DNA of 64,000 bases from Porticoccus sp041395745 (GCA_041395745.1 JAWKZV010000001.1:310001-374000), one strand, 5' to 3'; shown: positions 34,354-43,830, counted from the first letter of the stretch. Notes: generated by a model not told the origin, from the sequence alone. Translations and numbers: made by a program.

Positions 34354-35993
34354 CAGTGAATCACCTTGCCGCTGTAGCTGGGGTCCAGGGAAAGCTCCTT
34401 GTAGAGCACGTAATCCAGCAGGTTGGGCTTGAGGCCCTTGAGGCTGGGGTGCACCAGGGTTTTGCTGGTGTAGATGAAGAGCGGAACGATGGGCATGTCC
34501 TCAAGCAGTAGTGCCTCCGCCTCGCGCATCAGCTTATAGCGCTCTTCGCGATCGGTGGCCTCGGGGGCCAGCTTGAGGATCAGCTCATCGTAGCGGGCAT
34601 TGGACCAGCCGGTGCGGTTGTTGCCGCCGTCGGTGAGCCACATATCCAGGAAGGTGTTGGGGTCCACGTAGTCGCCAATCCAGCCGGCCCGGGCGATGGC
34701 GTAATCGCCGGTGTCCACGGAGTTGAGGTAGACCTTCCAGTCCTGGTTGTTGAGCACGATCTTGATTCCCAGTTGTTCGTTCCACATCTGCTGGATGGCC
34801 ACGGCGATTTTGCGATGACCCTCGGAGGTGTTGTAGAGCAGCTCGGTGACCGGGAAACCCTTGCCGCCGGGGTAGCCCGCTTCCGCCATCAGTTGCCGCG
34901 CCTTTTCCGGATCGTAGCGGAAGCCAGGCTCGGCGGTATAGCCCAGGGTGTCCGGCGGGGTGATGGTATAGGCGGGCAGTTCATCGCCCTTGGTGACCTG
35001 CTTGACGATGGCTTCACTGTCGATGCTCATGGCCAGGGCCCGACGCACTCTTTTGTCGCTGAGTTGCGGCACCTTGGTGTTGAAGCGGTAGAAGTAATTG
35101 CCCAGGTAGGGCTGGGTGTAGAGCAGCTCCGGGTGTTCCTTGCGGTAGATGGCCACCTTGTCGATGGGAATGCTGGCGGTGCGGTGCAGCTGCCCGGAGC
35201 GGAACATGCGCTCTTCGGTGGTGACGTTTTCAGTGGGGTGGAAATGGATGGCGTTGATGCTCACCTTGTCCGCATCCCAGTAGAGGGGGTTTTTGGTCAC
35301 CACCACCTGTTTGAACAGCTTCCACTCGGTGAGATTGTAGGGACCGTTGCCGACGAAATTGCCGGGGCGGGTCCACTGGCTGCCGCGCTCGTCGGGGGCG
35401 CCGAATTTCTCGATGGTGGCGCGGTGCACCGGGAAGAAGCTGTAGTGATCCAGCAGTTGCAGGAAGTAGGGGGTCGGGTTGGCCAGTTCGATATCCAGGG
35501 TGTAGTCGTCCACCGCGTGGGCGCCCACCTGGTCGAAGTCTTTCAGTTCGCCCTTGTAATAGGCTTCGGCATTTTTCAGGGTGAACAGCATGTAGGCGTA
35601 CTGGTTGCCCAGGGCCGGTTGCAGCGCCCGCCACCAGGACCAGGTGAAGTCGTGGGCGGTGACCGGGTCGCCGTTGGACCAGCGGGCGTTGTGGCGCAGG
35701 TAAAAGCGGTAGCGCTTGCCGTCCTCGCTGACCTCCCAGCGCTCGGCGACGCCGGGAATGGGTTCGAGGGTGGCGGGGTCTTTCAGTACTAGCCCTTCCA
35801 GCAGGGCGGTGATGATGTGGTGTTCGGGAATGCCGGTGACGATATGGGGGTCGAGTTCCTGGGGATCAGTGCCGTTGCCGAGATGCAGGACGCCTTCGCG
35901 GTTGCCCACAGTGACGTTACTTTCACCGCCGCTGCAGGACCACAACAGGCAACAGAGCAGGGCCAGGAGAGTGCATTTCAAAGTGGCAGTCAT
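34353..35993 (-). CDS. oppA: Oligopeptide-binding lipoprotein, OppA type
   Basis: Solute-binding protein of family 5, 546 aa. The signal peptide ends in a lipobox (LLWSCSGGE, lipidated Cys at about residue 20), so it is a lipoprotein rather than a free periplasmic protein. Family cues: NGTDPQELDPHIVTGIPEHHI, RWEVSEDGKRYRFYLRHNARWSNGDPVTA, NGPYNLTEWK and the C-terminal domain with GWIGDYVDPNTFLDMW. First gene of oppA-oppB-oppC-oppDF. It probably binds oligopeptides; murein peptides are also possible given family breadth. Confidence 0.93.
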   Translation of the reverse strand: MTATLKCTLLALLCCLLWSCSGGESNVTVGNREGVLHLGNGTDPQELDPHIVTGIPEHHIITALLEGLVLKDPATLEPIPGVAERWEVSEDGKRYRFYLRHNARWSNGDPVTAHDFTWSWWRALQPALGNQYAYMLFTLKNAEAYYKGELKDFDQVGAHAVDDYTLDIELANPTPYFLQLLDHYSFFPVHRATIEKFGAPDERGSQWTRPGNFVGNGPYNLTEWKLFKQVVVTKNPLYWDADKVSINAIHFHPTENVTTEERMFRSGQLHRTASIPIDKVAIYRKEHPELLYTQPYLGNYFYRFNTKVPQLSDKRVRRALAMSIDSEAIVKQVTKGDELPAYTITPPDTLGYTAEPGFRYDPEKARQLMAEAGYPGGKGFPVTELLYNTSEGHRKIAVAIQQMWNEQLGIKIVLNNQDWKVYLNSVDTGDYAIARAGWIGDYVDPNTFLDMWLTDGGNNRTGWSNARYDELILKLAPEATDREERYKLMREAEALLLEDMPIVPLFIYTSKTLVHPSLKGLKPNLLDYVLYKELSLDPSYSGKVIH

Positions 35994-36065
35994 GTGCTGA
36001 ATCAGGCAGTGAACCAGCGCCCTATGTTAGGCAAGGTCGAAGGTCTATACCAGTCCGGATTGCGG

Positions 36066-36094
36066 TTGAAATGCGTTGGCTAAGGTCCCATAAT
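36066..36094 (+). promoter_or_regulatory. Promoter of the SRP RNA gene
   Basis: TTGAAA (36066-36071), 17-base spacer, CATAAT (36089-36094): a good sigma-70 promoter. The expected start is near 36101, giving a precursor with about 35 extra 5' bases to be trimmed, as happens in E. coli by RNase P. Confidence 0.7.
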
Positions 36095-36135
36095 GCCCAG
36101 CCTCTGCCGGGTACCCGGTACGATGACTTCTTTAT

Positions 36136-36250
<115 letters not shown>

Positions 36251-36257
36251 AGTCTCG

Positions 36258-36302
36258 AGAATATTCCCAGATAGAAAATTCTTAGCTAGAAAATACCCAG
36301 AT
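36258..36302. repeat. Three-copy 15-bp tandem repeat just after ffs
   Basis: Units AGAATATTCCCAGAT, AGAAAATTCTTAGCT and AGAAAATACCCAGAT at 36258, 36273 and 36288, starting 8 bases after the predicted SRP RNA end. Confidence 0.85.
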
Positions 36303-36370
36303 TCTGAAATTGTCCGGTCGAAAGCTTCGACAGGCTCAGCTGTTGCTGTGCCGTTTATCGGCGTGGCAAA

Positions 36371-36433
36371 GAAAAACCCCCTCGTGCAACCCGGCTATGT
36401 GGAGAAGCGGTCATAGCCGGATTGCACTCGGGG
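36371..36433 (-). terminator. Rho-independent terminator of the nitrate assimilation operon
   Basis: Long inverted repeat: arms 36377-36399 and 36412-36433, about 21 paired bases with two or three imperfections, around a 12-base loop. Read on the minus strand the stem ends in GGGGG followed by TTTTTCTTT. It lies 44 bases past the nasA stop and so ends the nrtA-nasA transcript. It also protects the convergent ffs gene from read-through. Confidence 0.88.
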
Positions 36434-36476
36434 ACGACAAGTGCCACAGGTTTTCGTTTTTCCTACGCCCTGTTGC

Positions 36477-39134
36477 CTATGCGGCATCGACTTTCAGGGT
36501 CTGATTCACCAAATGATTCAGCTCCGGTATACAGGAGCCGCAATTGGTGCCGCATTTAAGCTTTTCGCCCAGCTGTTTCACCGAGCACGCACCATCCACA
36601 ATGGCGCTGATAATCTGTTTCTCACCCACCTCGAAGCAGGAGCAGATCAAGCGCCCCTTATCGCCCTGGGCCATGTCCCGCCCCGCCAGCAGTTGCCACG
36701 GGGAGGTTTTGAAATCCTCACAAATCAGTTTTTTCAACCAGTCGGGAGAGGGCAGTGCCTGCTGATCCCTGTGGCTGAAGACGGCGAGCTGTACGCGTTG
36801 TCCCTGGTAACAGAGGAAACGCTCGTCGCCGTATTGTTCGTCCGCATAGTGGGCACAGCCGGTGAAATTGCCGTGACAGCCACGGATGTAGTTGGCCCAG
36901 TCAAAGTTTTTTTGCGTGGCCACCCTGTAACAGTAGCCGTTGCCATCGCCGACGGGGGCCATATCCCAATAAATAAATTCGTCGCAGTTAAGGGGCTGGT
37001 TGCTGATGATGGCTGCCCAGAGCGGGGTTTCCACCTTGCGCAGGCTGGCCGGACTGAACTTGAATTCCGGCTGGCCGGAATGCGGGTCTGTCAGCGGTGC
37101 TATAAGTGCACCGACACGGGCTTTGCTGGCAAACTGATCGTTCCAGTGGATGGGTACAAACAACTGATTGGTGCCCATGCCTTCATCGGTTTTGACCTGT
37201 ACCTGGACGGAGCCATGGCGTGTGCTGACTTCGGCCAGATCGCCATCCGCCAGCTCACAGCCTGCTGCTGTATCGGGATGGACCAGCACGAAGGGTGCAT
37301 CGATATGGTTGAGCAGGCGATCGGAGCGCGCTGTGCGGGTCATGGTGTGCCACTGATCCCGCACCCGTCCGCTATTGAGAGCAAAGGGATATTCCCGTGA
37401 CAGGTGTTGTGCCGGTCCCCTGGGTTGGACGGCGATGAAACGCGCCTTGCCTGAGGGTGTCACGAAGCGCCCATCGGCAAACAACCGAGCTGTGCCCTCG
37501 GGATTGGCGGCATTGACCGGCCATTGCACGGGTTTCAATTCATCGTATTGCTGCCGGGTCAGGGTGCTCAACGCACTGATATCGAAGGCCCGGTTGCCCT
37601 CGTTGCGGAAGCCGCTGAGCGCTGCGTGCTCAATAAATAAATCTCGTGGATGTTCGTAAGGGAAGGCGTCGCCATAGCCCAGTCTGTGGGCAACCTGAGT
37701 CATTATCCACCAGTCGTGCTGGGCTTCGCCGGGTGGTGTCACCATGGCCCATTGACGGGAAATACGCCGTTCCGAATTGGTCACGGTGCCGCATTTTTCA
37801 CCCCAGCCGGTGGCGGGTAGAAGGATGTTGGCTGTGGCGGTGGTGTCGGTGTGGGCAATACAGTCCGAAACAATGACGGTTTCGCAGGCTTCCAGCGCCG
37901 CTTTTACCTTGTCGGCATTGGGCAGGCTGACAACGGGGTTGGTGCCCATGATCCAGATGAGTTTGATTTTGCCCTCCGCCAGGGCATCAAACATATCGAC
38001 GGCCTTCAGGCCCGCCCGCTGGCTGAGATGATCCGTACCCCAGAACTCGGCCACAGTCTGTAAATCTTCGGGTTTGTAATCCATGTGGGCGGCGAGCTGA
38101 TTGGCCAGTCCACCTACTTCACGTCCACCCATGGCATTGGGCTGTCCGGTGATGGAGAAGGGACCCGCGCCGACTTTCCCGACCCGGCCTGTGGCCAGGT
38201 GACAGTTGATAATGGCATTGCCCTTATCGGTACCGGAGGAGGACTGGTTGATGCCCTGGGAATAGAAGGTGACGGTTTTTTCCGTGTTGCCGAACCACTG
38301 GTAGAACGTCGTCAGGGTTTCCTGATCAAGACCGACCTGGGTGGCAATTTCCGCAAGGGAATATTGGTTTGCGACGTTCAGTGCTTCCCCAAAGCCTTCT
38401 GTGAATGCCTCAATGTAGCTGCTGTTGGTATGTCCGTTCTGATGTAGCCAGGACAGTAGCCCCATATACAGAAAACTGTCGGACCCTGGCAGGATCGGTA
38501 GGTGCAGGTCGGCCAGATCACAGGTGGCCGTGCGACGTGGATCGATCACCACAACCCGCATGGTGGGGTTTTTCGCCTTGGCTGAAACCATGCGGCGGTA
38601 AAGCACCGGGTGGGTCCAGGCGGCGTTTGAGCCGACCATCACCAGCAGATCGCAGCTTTCCAGGTCCTCGTAGCTACAGGGAACGGCGTCGCCGCCAAAG
38701 GCGCGCTTGTAGCTGGCCACGGCAGAGGACATGCAGAGGCGTGAATTGGTATCCACGTTGCTGGTGCCGATGAAGCCCTTGGCCAGTTTGTTGGCGACGT
38801 AATAGTCTTCAGTGAGCAACTGACCGGACAGGTAGAAGGCGATGGCATCGGGGCCATGGGCTTCCCGTACAGCGGATATTTTTTGCGCCAGAGTGTCGAT
38901 GGCGGTGGACCAGTCGACTCTCTGTCCATTGATGGAGGGATACAGAAGACGGTCGTGATTGCCCATGGTTTCGTGGAGCGCTGAACCTTTTACGCACAGG
39001 CTGCCGAGATTGGCCGGGTGTGATTTGCCACCGGAGACGGCGATGATCCGGTCATCTTTCACTTTGGCTGACACCCCACAGCCGACCCCACAATAGGGGC
39101 AGGTGGTGTCGATTCTGACTGGTTGCTCGGTCAT
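36477..39134 (-). CDS. nasA: Assimilatory nitrate reductase catalytic subunit
   Basis: Cytoplasmic molybdoenzyme reducing nitrate to nitrite for nitrogen assimilation; 885 aa from ATG 39134 (the longer frame is not family-like). N-terminal [4Fe-4S] motif TTCPYCGVGCGVSAKV, then the Mo-bisMGD domains (NSRLCMSSAVASYKRAFG, GSNAAWTHPVLYRRM, VVSDCIAHTDTTATANILLPA). A C-terminal BFD-like [2Fe-2S] domain (C831, C833, KCGTNCGSC near 861-867) is the NasA form that takes electrons from an FAD reductase, here the gene 41 bases upstream. No Tat signal, so cytoplasmic. Last gene of the operon. Confidence 0.95.
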   Translation of the reverse strand: MTEQPVRIDTTCPYCGVGCGVSAKVKDDRIIAVSGGKSHPANLGSLCVKGSALHETMGNHDRLLYPSINGQRVDWSTAIDTLAQKISAVREAHGPDAIAFYLSGQLLTEDYYVANKLAKGFIGTSNVDTNSRLCMSSAVASYKRAFGGDAVPCSYEDLESCDLLVMVGSNAAWTHPVLYRRMVSAKAKNPTMRVVVIDPRRTATCDLADLHLPILPGSDSFLYMGLLSWLHQNGHTNSSYIEAFTEGFGEALNVANQYSLAEIATQVGLDQETLTTFYQWFGNTEKTVTFYSQGINQSSSGTDKGNAIINCHLATGRVGKVGAGPFSITGQPNAMGGREVGGLANQLAAHMDYKPEDLQTVAEFWGTDHLSQRAGLKAVDMFDALAEGKIKLIWIMGTNPVVSLPNADKVKAALEACETVIVSDCIAHTDTTATANILLPATGWGEKCGTVTNSERRISRQWAMVTPPGEAQHDWWIMTQVAHRLGYGDAFPYEHPRDLFIEHAALSGFRNEGNRAFDISALSTLTRQQYDELKPVQWPVNAANPEGTARLFADGRFVTPSGKARFIAVQPRGPAQHLSREYPFALNSGRVRDQWHTMTRTARSDRLLNHIDAPFVLVHPDTAAGCELADGDLAEVSTRHGSVQVQVKTDEGMGTNQLFVPIHWNDQFASKARVGALIAPLTDPHSGQPEFKFSPASLRKVETPLWAAIISNQPLNCDEFIYWDMAPVGDGNGYCYRVATQKNFDWANYIRGCHGNFTGCAHYADEQYGDERFLCYQGQRVQLAVFSHRDQQALPSPDWLKKLICEDFKTSPWQLLAGRDMAQGDKGRLICSCFEVGEKQIISAIVDGACSVKQLGEKLKCGTNCGSCIPELNHLVNQTLKVDAA

Positions 39135-39175
39135 CGCGTTCCGTCGATCAATTACCGTTGATACTGAAAAAGGTT

Positions 39176-40369
39176 TCACGCCGGAGCGCCAAACATGATC
39201 TGTTGTTCGTTTGTTCCCAGCGGCTGTCCCGAACTGATCAGGTTTTCGTACTGGCTGCACAGGCTTTTGTCGCCAAACAACAAGGCTGCCTGCAGCCGGT
39301 TATCCCGGATCACCAGACGGCGGTAGATACCGGCCACCGGGTCGTTGAGCACGATATCGCGGCAGTGCTCATCGGTATTCATATTTCCCGCTGAAAATAC
39401 ATCTATTCCGGAAACCTTGAGCTGGGTGGAGTATTCCCTGGGGCGATAAGTGGCGGGTCGCCCCAGCAGGGTACTTGTCAGCACGCTGGCCTGGTCCCAG
39501 ATAGGGGCGACAATGCCGACGGTGACGCCATTGTGCTCGGCACATTCGCCCAGTGCATAAATTCCGGGGTGTGAGGTGCGCATCTGGTCGTCCACCACAA
39601 TGCCCTTGCCAATTTCCAGCCCGGAACGGGCGAACAGTTCGACATTGGGGGTAATCCCGGTGGCGAATACCACCAGTTCGCCAGCGAGATGCCGGCCATC
39701 CTCAAGTTGTAATCCGGTGGCCTGCGCTGTGCCGGTCACGGCGGCAGTCCTGGCGTTGGTGACAATATGAATGCCGCGGCCCTCAAGACTTTCCTTGAGC
39801 ATTTCCGCCGCACGCTGATCCAGCTGCCGGTTCATCAGGGCGGTGCTGTTGTGTACGACAGTGACATCCAATCCCAGCTTGTTGAGTCCGTAGGCTGCTT
39901 CCAGACCCAGTAGACCCCCGCCAACCACAAGGGCTTGTGCACCCTGTTCGGCGAAGCTCTTCATGATGGCGATATCGTCCAGGGTGCGAAATGCCATCAC
40001 CCCCGGCAGGTTGTTGCCGGGAATTCTTGGAATGAAAGGACGTGAGCCTGTGGCGATGACAACATGGTCAAAAAACTGTTGCCTGCCGGTGGCAGTGGTC
40101 AGACTGCGGATGTGGCTGTCGAAACAAACCACTGGGTCTCCGCTGCGCAGGCAGATATTGTGGGTGCGATACCATTCTTCTGTCAGCAGGGGTAATCCCT
40201 CGACCGTTTTCTCGCCGGCCAGAACGGTGGATAGCTGAATGCGGTTATAGGGATTGATGCGCTCCTCGCCGAACATGGTGATTTCCCCGCTATAGCCCTC
40301 GGCTATTAGGGATTCCACCAGTCTGGCCCCGGCCATGCCGGTGCCGATAATGGCGAGGGAGCCGCTCAC
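39176..40369 (-). CDS. FAD/NAD(P)-dependent oxidoreductase, electron donor to NasA
   Basis: A 397-aa pyridine nucleotide-disulfide-type flavoprotein resembling the N-terminal third of NirB and the NADH reductase subunit (NasC/NasB) of assimilatory nitrate reductases. FAD motif LAIIGTGMAGARLVE at the start, NAD motif ALVVGGGLLGLEAAYGL near residue 145, and FATGITPNVELFARSGLEI followed by IYALGECAEH in the second FAD region. The iron-sulfur and sirohaem domains of NirB are absent, so it is not a nitrite reductase. Gene order makes it the likely NAD(P)H-to-NasA reductase. It lies 3 bases after nrtD. Confidence 0.88.
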   Translation of the reverse strand: MSGSLAIIGTGMAGARLVESLIAEGYSGEITMFGEERINPYNRIQLSTVLAGEKTVEGLPLLTEEWYRTHNICLRSGDPVVCFDSHIRSLTTATGRQQFFDHVVIATGSRPFIPRIPGNNLPGVMAFRTLDDIAIMKSFAEQGAQALVVGGGLLGLEAAYGLNKLGLDVTVVHNSTALMNRQLDQRAAEMLKESLEGRGIHIVTNARTAAVTGTAQATGLQLEDGRHLAGELVVFATGITPNVELFARSGLEIGKGIVVDDQMRTSHPGIYALGECAEHNGVTVGIVAPIWDQASVLTSTLLGRPATYRPREYSTQLKVSGIDVFSAGNMNTDEHCRDIVLNDPVAGIYRRLVIRDNRLQAALLFGDKSLCSQYENLISSGQPLGTNEQQIMFGAPA

Positions 40370-40372
40370 GGG

Positions 40373-41293
40373 TCAGGCCGCCTCGGAGTTGCCAGCGACC
40401 GTTTCCATGGCGGTGGGAATCGGCGCTTCAGGCTCCTTTGCCAGGGTGGTTGCCTCTTGCTCAGATTGCTCTGCAACAGTCTCAGTCGCGGTCTTTTCAG
40501 TGGCAGCAGGGTTTTTCTGTTTCTCATAGAGGAAACGCAAGACTTGCTGACGGTAGTGAATGAAGTCAGGGTCTTCGGCCAGGGCCAGACGATCACGGGG
40601 GCGCGGCAGTTTCACTTCGAGAATCTCGCCGACGGTGGCGGCGGGGCCATTGGTCATCATCACGATGCGGTCGGAGAGCAGTACAGCTTCGTCCACGTCG
40701 TGTGTAATCATGATCACGGTGTTGCCCAGCTGTGCCTGAATTTCCATCAGGGAGTCCTGCAGATGGGCGCGGGTGAGGGCATCGAGAGCGCCGAAGGGCT
40801 CATCCATCAGCAGCACCTTGGGCTGCATTGCCAGGCAGCGGGCAATACCGACGCGCTGCTTCATGCCGCCGGAGATCTCCCCCGGCAGTTTGTGCATGGC
40901 GTGCTCCATGTGCACCAGTTTTAGGTTGTGCTCAACCCAGTCGTGGATTTCCGCCTTGGTCTTGGTTTTCTTGAATACCCGTTTTACCGCCAATTCCACA
41001 TTCTGGTAAACGGTGAGCCAGGGCAGCAGGGCGTGGTTCTGGAATACCACGGCGCGGTCGGGACCGGGTTTGTCCACTTCCTTGCCTTCCAGGATGACAC
41101 CGCCCTCGGTGGCCTCGTAAAGACCGGCCACGATGTTAAGCACCGTGGATTTGCCACAGCCGGAGTGGCCGATCAGTGAGATAAACTCGCCCTGTTCGAT
41201 GAAGATGTCGACATTTTGTAGGGCGCGGAAGGGCTTGTCGTCGGTGGCGAACTCGATGCCCACATGGCTGATTTCCAGATAGCTGCTTTTCAT
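40373..41293 (-). CDS. nrtD: Nitrate ABC transporter ATP-binding protein
   Basis: ATPase of a nitrate/nitrite (possibly cyanate) importer, 306 aa. Walker A is GHSGCGKST near residue 45, signature LPGEISGGMKQRV, Walker B VLLMDEPFGALD, and switch ITHDVDEAVLL, all typical of the NrtD/TauB/SsuB group. Beyond the ATPase fold (about residue 265) is a low-complexity tail of roughly 40 residues rich in Glu, Ala and Thr, with ETVA twice; this is not usual for the family. It lies 25 bases downstream of the permease gene. Confidence 0.92.
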   Translation of the reverse strand: MKSSYLEISHVGIEFATDDKPFRALQNVDIFIEQGEFISLIGHSGCGKSTVLNIVAGLYEATEGGVILEGKEVDKPGPDRAVVFQNHALLPWLTVYQNVELAVKRVFKKTKTKAEIHDWVEHNLKLVHMEHAMHKLPGEISGGMKQRVGIARCLAMQPKVLLMDEPFGALDALTRAHLQDSLMEIQAQLGNTVIMITHDVDEAVLLSDRIVMMTNGPAATVGEILEVKLPRPRDRLALAEDPDFIHYRQQVLRFLYEKQKNPAATEKTATETVAEQSEQEATTLAKEPEAPIPTAMETVAGNSEAA

Positions 41294-41318
41294 AAAGACT
41301 CCTTGGGGTGCCCTGTGG

Positions 41319-42320
41319 TTAGCGGAGGATGGCCTGCTTGTCCCAACTGATGCGCCTCTGAACTGCTAGCATCAGGCGGTCGAGCATGAAACCGATAAGA
41401 CCTATCACCAGTACTGCGACCATGATGCGGCCCAGTGAGTCGGAGGAACCATTCTGGAATTCGTCCCAGATGAATTTGCCGAGGCCGGGGTTCTGGGCCA
41501 GCATTTCAGCGGCGATCAACACCATCCATCCAGTGGCAAGCGAGAGCCGCAGACCGGTGAAGATCATCGGGATGGCCGAGGGAATGACGATGGTGCGCAC
41601 ATGCACCAGCGGTGGTAGTTGCAGTACCCGGCTGACGTTGACCAGGTCGCGGTCGATGCTGGTGACGCCCACGGTGGTATTGATCACGGTGGGCCACAGG
41701 CAACACAGGGTCACGGTAAAGGCCGAGGTCAGGAATGCTTTCTCGAACATCGGATCTTCGCTGACGTACAGGGCGGAGACCACCATGGTCACCAGTGGCA
41801 ACCAGGCCAGCGGGGAGACCGGTTTGAAGGTCTGGATGATCGGGTTGACAGACTGATAGACCTTGTCGCTCAGGCCGCAGGCGATGCCCAGCGGAATGGC
41901 GATAATGGAGGCCACCAGAAAGCCGAAGGAAACGGTGTAGAGGCTGGTGAGGATCTGGTCGAAGAAGGTCGCCTTGCCGGTATAGGGGCGGATCTTCACT
42001 TCAGCATTGGGGTCCTTGGCCAGCTTTTTGGCGTTGCGCTCTTCCTGGCGCTGGTAAAAGGCGGCTTCTTTTTCCCGTTCCTGCTGGTGCTCTGCAACCA
42101 GGTTTTTGGATTGTTCCCAGACCTGTACTGGTCCCGGAAACTGACCCAGGGAAGTAATGATGTTGTTGGCCACGCCTTGCCACAGCATCAGGAAGATTGC
42201 TATGCCCGCCAGAGGCAGGGTGATGGCTTTGCCGATATGGCGCAGCAACATGAACAACTGTGAGAGGGAAAAGGAGAAGTTTCCCTGTTCATTTTTGAAG
42301 ATAGCCGCAATTTCAGTCAT
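41319..42320 (-). CDS. nrtB: Nitrate ABC transporter permease
   Basis: Inner-membrane permease, 333 aa, six predicted helices. The docking loop and surrounds (LVNVSRVLQLPPLVHVRTIVIPSAIPMIFTGLRL) fit NrtB/CmpB. A strongly charged segment between the first two helices (about residues 70-110, QEREKEAAFYQRQEERNAKK) is longer than in taurine or sulfonate permeases. It lies 93 bases downstream of nrtA, with a GC-rich hairpin in the gap. Confidence 0.92.
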   Translation of the reverse strand: MTEIAAIFKNEQGNFSFSLSQLFMLLRHIGKAITLPLAGIAIFLMLWQGVANNIITSLGQFPGPVQVWEQSKNLVAEHQQEREKEAAFYQRQEERNAKKLAKDPNAEVKIRPYTGKATFFDQILTSLYTVSFGFLVASIIAIPLGIACGLSDKVYQSVNPIIQTFKPVSPLAWLPLVTMVVSALYVSEDPMFEKAFLTSAFTVTLCCLWPTVINTTVGVTSIDRDLVNVSRVLQLPPLVHVRTIVIPSAIPMIFTGLRLSLATGWMVLIAAEMLAQNPGLGKFIWDEFQNGSSDSLGRIMVAVLVIGLIGFMLDRLMLAVQRRISWDKQAILR

Positions 42321-42344
42321 GACATCTGTCCTGAAGGTTGTGGT

Positions 42345-42371
42345 CCGGCAGGAGCAGGGTGCCCCTGCCGG
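42345..42371 (-). promoter_or_regulatory. Intercistronic hairpin between nrtA and nrtB
   Basis: Perfect 8-bp arms CCGGCAGG (42345-42352) and CCTGCCGG (42364-42371). There is no U-run on the minus strand, so it is not a strong terminator. Such stems commonly stabilise the upstream mRNA, which would let the binding protein be made in excess over the permease. Confidence 0.55.
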
Positions 42372-42413
42372 AGTTGGTTGGCCTTGCAGAAAGGATCTGC
42401 AACATTCAGGCCA

Positions 42414-43802
42414 TTACAGAGTTTCGTCTTTCAAACCGATGGTGAGCTTTTCCAGGTAAGCATTGGGCTGCTTGCCGTCGTAGGTCACGCCGTCGATGAA
42501 CTCGGTTTGCGGGGCGCGGAAACCGCTCTCGGAGTCGAAATCCGGGAAATCTGAGGCTTCCATCACACCGTCCGCGATCAGCTCCTTGGCAGCAGTGGCG
42601 TAGATATCCGGGCGATAAACTTTCTTCGCCATGTCAAAGTACCAGTCGTCGGATTTCTTCTCGGAGATCTGGCCCCAGCGGCGCATCTGGGTCAGGTACC
42701 AGACTGCATCGGAGTAGTAGGGGTAGGTAGCGTTGTAGCGGAAGAATACGTTGAAGTCCGGCACTTCGCGCTTGTCACCTTTCTCGTACTCAAAGGTGCC
42801 GGTCATGCTGTTGGCGATGACTTTTTCATCTGCGCCCACGTATTCCGGGCGGGAGAGGATTTTCACCGCTTCGCCACGGTTGGCGTTGTTGTTTTCGTCC
42901 AGCCATTTGGCCGCACGCAACAGGGCCTTGACCACGCGGATAGTGGTGTTGGGGTACTTTTCGGTGAACTCCTTGGTCATACCGAAGACTTTTTCCGGGT
43001 TGTTTTTCCAGATTTCGTAGTCGGTGATGACCGGCACGCCGATGCCCTTGAATACTGCCTGCTGGTTCCAGGGCTCACCTACGCAGTAGCCGTAGATGGT
43101 GCCGGCTTCCAGGGTGGCGGGCATTTGTGGTGGCGGAGTGACGGACAGCAAGGCTTCGGCATTGATCAGGCCGCTGGTGTCACCTTTGTGAGGCGCGTAG
43201 TAGCCGGGGTGAATACCACCCGCTGCCAGCCAGTAGCGCAGCTCGTAGTTATGGGTGGAAACCGGGAACACCATGCCCATTTTGAAGGGCTTGCCCTCGG
43301 CGCGGAATTTTTCCACCACCGGTTTCAGGGCGTCAGCCTTGATGGGGTGAACCGGCTTGCCGTTTTCCATCGGCACATGTTCTTTCATCAGTTCCCAGAT
43401 TTCGTTGGAAACGGTGATGCCGTTACCGTTCAGGTCCATGCTGAAGGGCGTAACGATATGGGCTTCTGTACCGAAGCCGATGGTAGCAGCCAGTGGCTGG
43501 CCCGCCAGCATGTGGGCGCCGTCCAGTTTGCCGTCGATCACGCCATCCAGAAGCACCTTCCAGTTGGCCTGGGCTTCCACGGTGACGTACAGCCCTTCGT
43601 CTTCGAAGTAGCCTTTTTCATAGGCAATGGCGATGGGCGCCATGTCGGTCAGCTTGATGAAGCCGAACTTCAGTTCATCTTTTTCAGGCTCTCCAAGCTC
43701 GGCCTGGGCGAAAGTCGCTAGGGCCAAGCCACAGGCGGCTAGTAGACCTTTAAACAGGGACGATGTTTTGAATGTTTTTGGATATCGCTGAGCGGTATTC
43801 AT
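42414..43802 (-). CDS. nrtA: Nitrate-binding protein of ABC transporter
   Basis: Periplasmic nitrate/nitrite-binding protein of the NrtA/CmpA family, 462 aa. A Sec signal peptide (LLAACGLALATFAQAE, cleavage near residue 34) is followed by DELKFGFIKLTDMAPIAIAYEKGYFEDEGL and DGAHMLAGQPLAATIGFG, close to the nitrate-contacting regions of NrtA. It is the first structural gene of nrtA-nrtB-nrtD-FAD-nasA. Its 110-base leader holds an ANTAR-type attenuator, and upstream lie sigma-54-, NtrC- and NarL-like sites. Confidence 0.94.
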   Translation of the reverse strand: MNTAQRYPKTFKTSSLFKGLLAACGLALATFAQAELGEPEKDELKFGFIKLTDMAPIAIAYEKGYFEDEGLYVTVEAQANWKVLLDGVIDGKLDGAHMLAGQPLAATIGFGTEAHIVTPFSMDLNGNGITVSNEIWELMKEHVPMENGKPVHPIKADALKPVVEKFRAEGKPFKMGMVFPVSTHNYELRYWLAAGGIHPGYYAPHKGDTSGLINAEALLSVTPPPQMPATLEAGTIYGYCVGEPWNQQAVFKGIGVPVITDYEIWKNNPEKVFGMTKEFTEKYPNTTIRVVKALLRAAKWLDENNNANRGEAVKILSRPEYVGADEKVIANSMTGTFEYEKGDKREVPDFNVFFRYNATYPYYSDAVWYLTQMRRWGQISEKKSDDWYFDMAKKVYRPDIYATAAKELIADGVMEASDFPDFDSESGFRAPQTEFIDGVTYDGKQPNAYLEKLTIGLKDETL

Positions 43803-43830
43803 TTAACTGATTCCTCTGGTAAACATGCAT

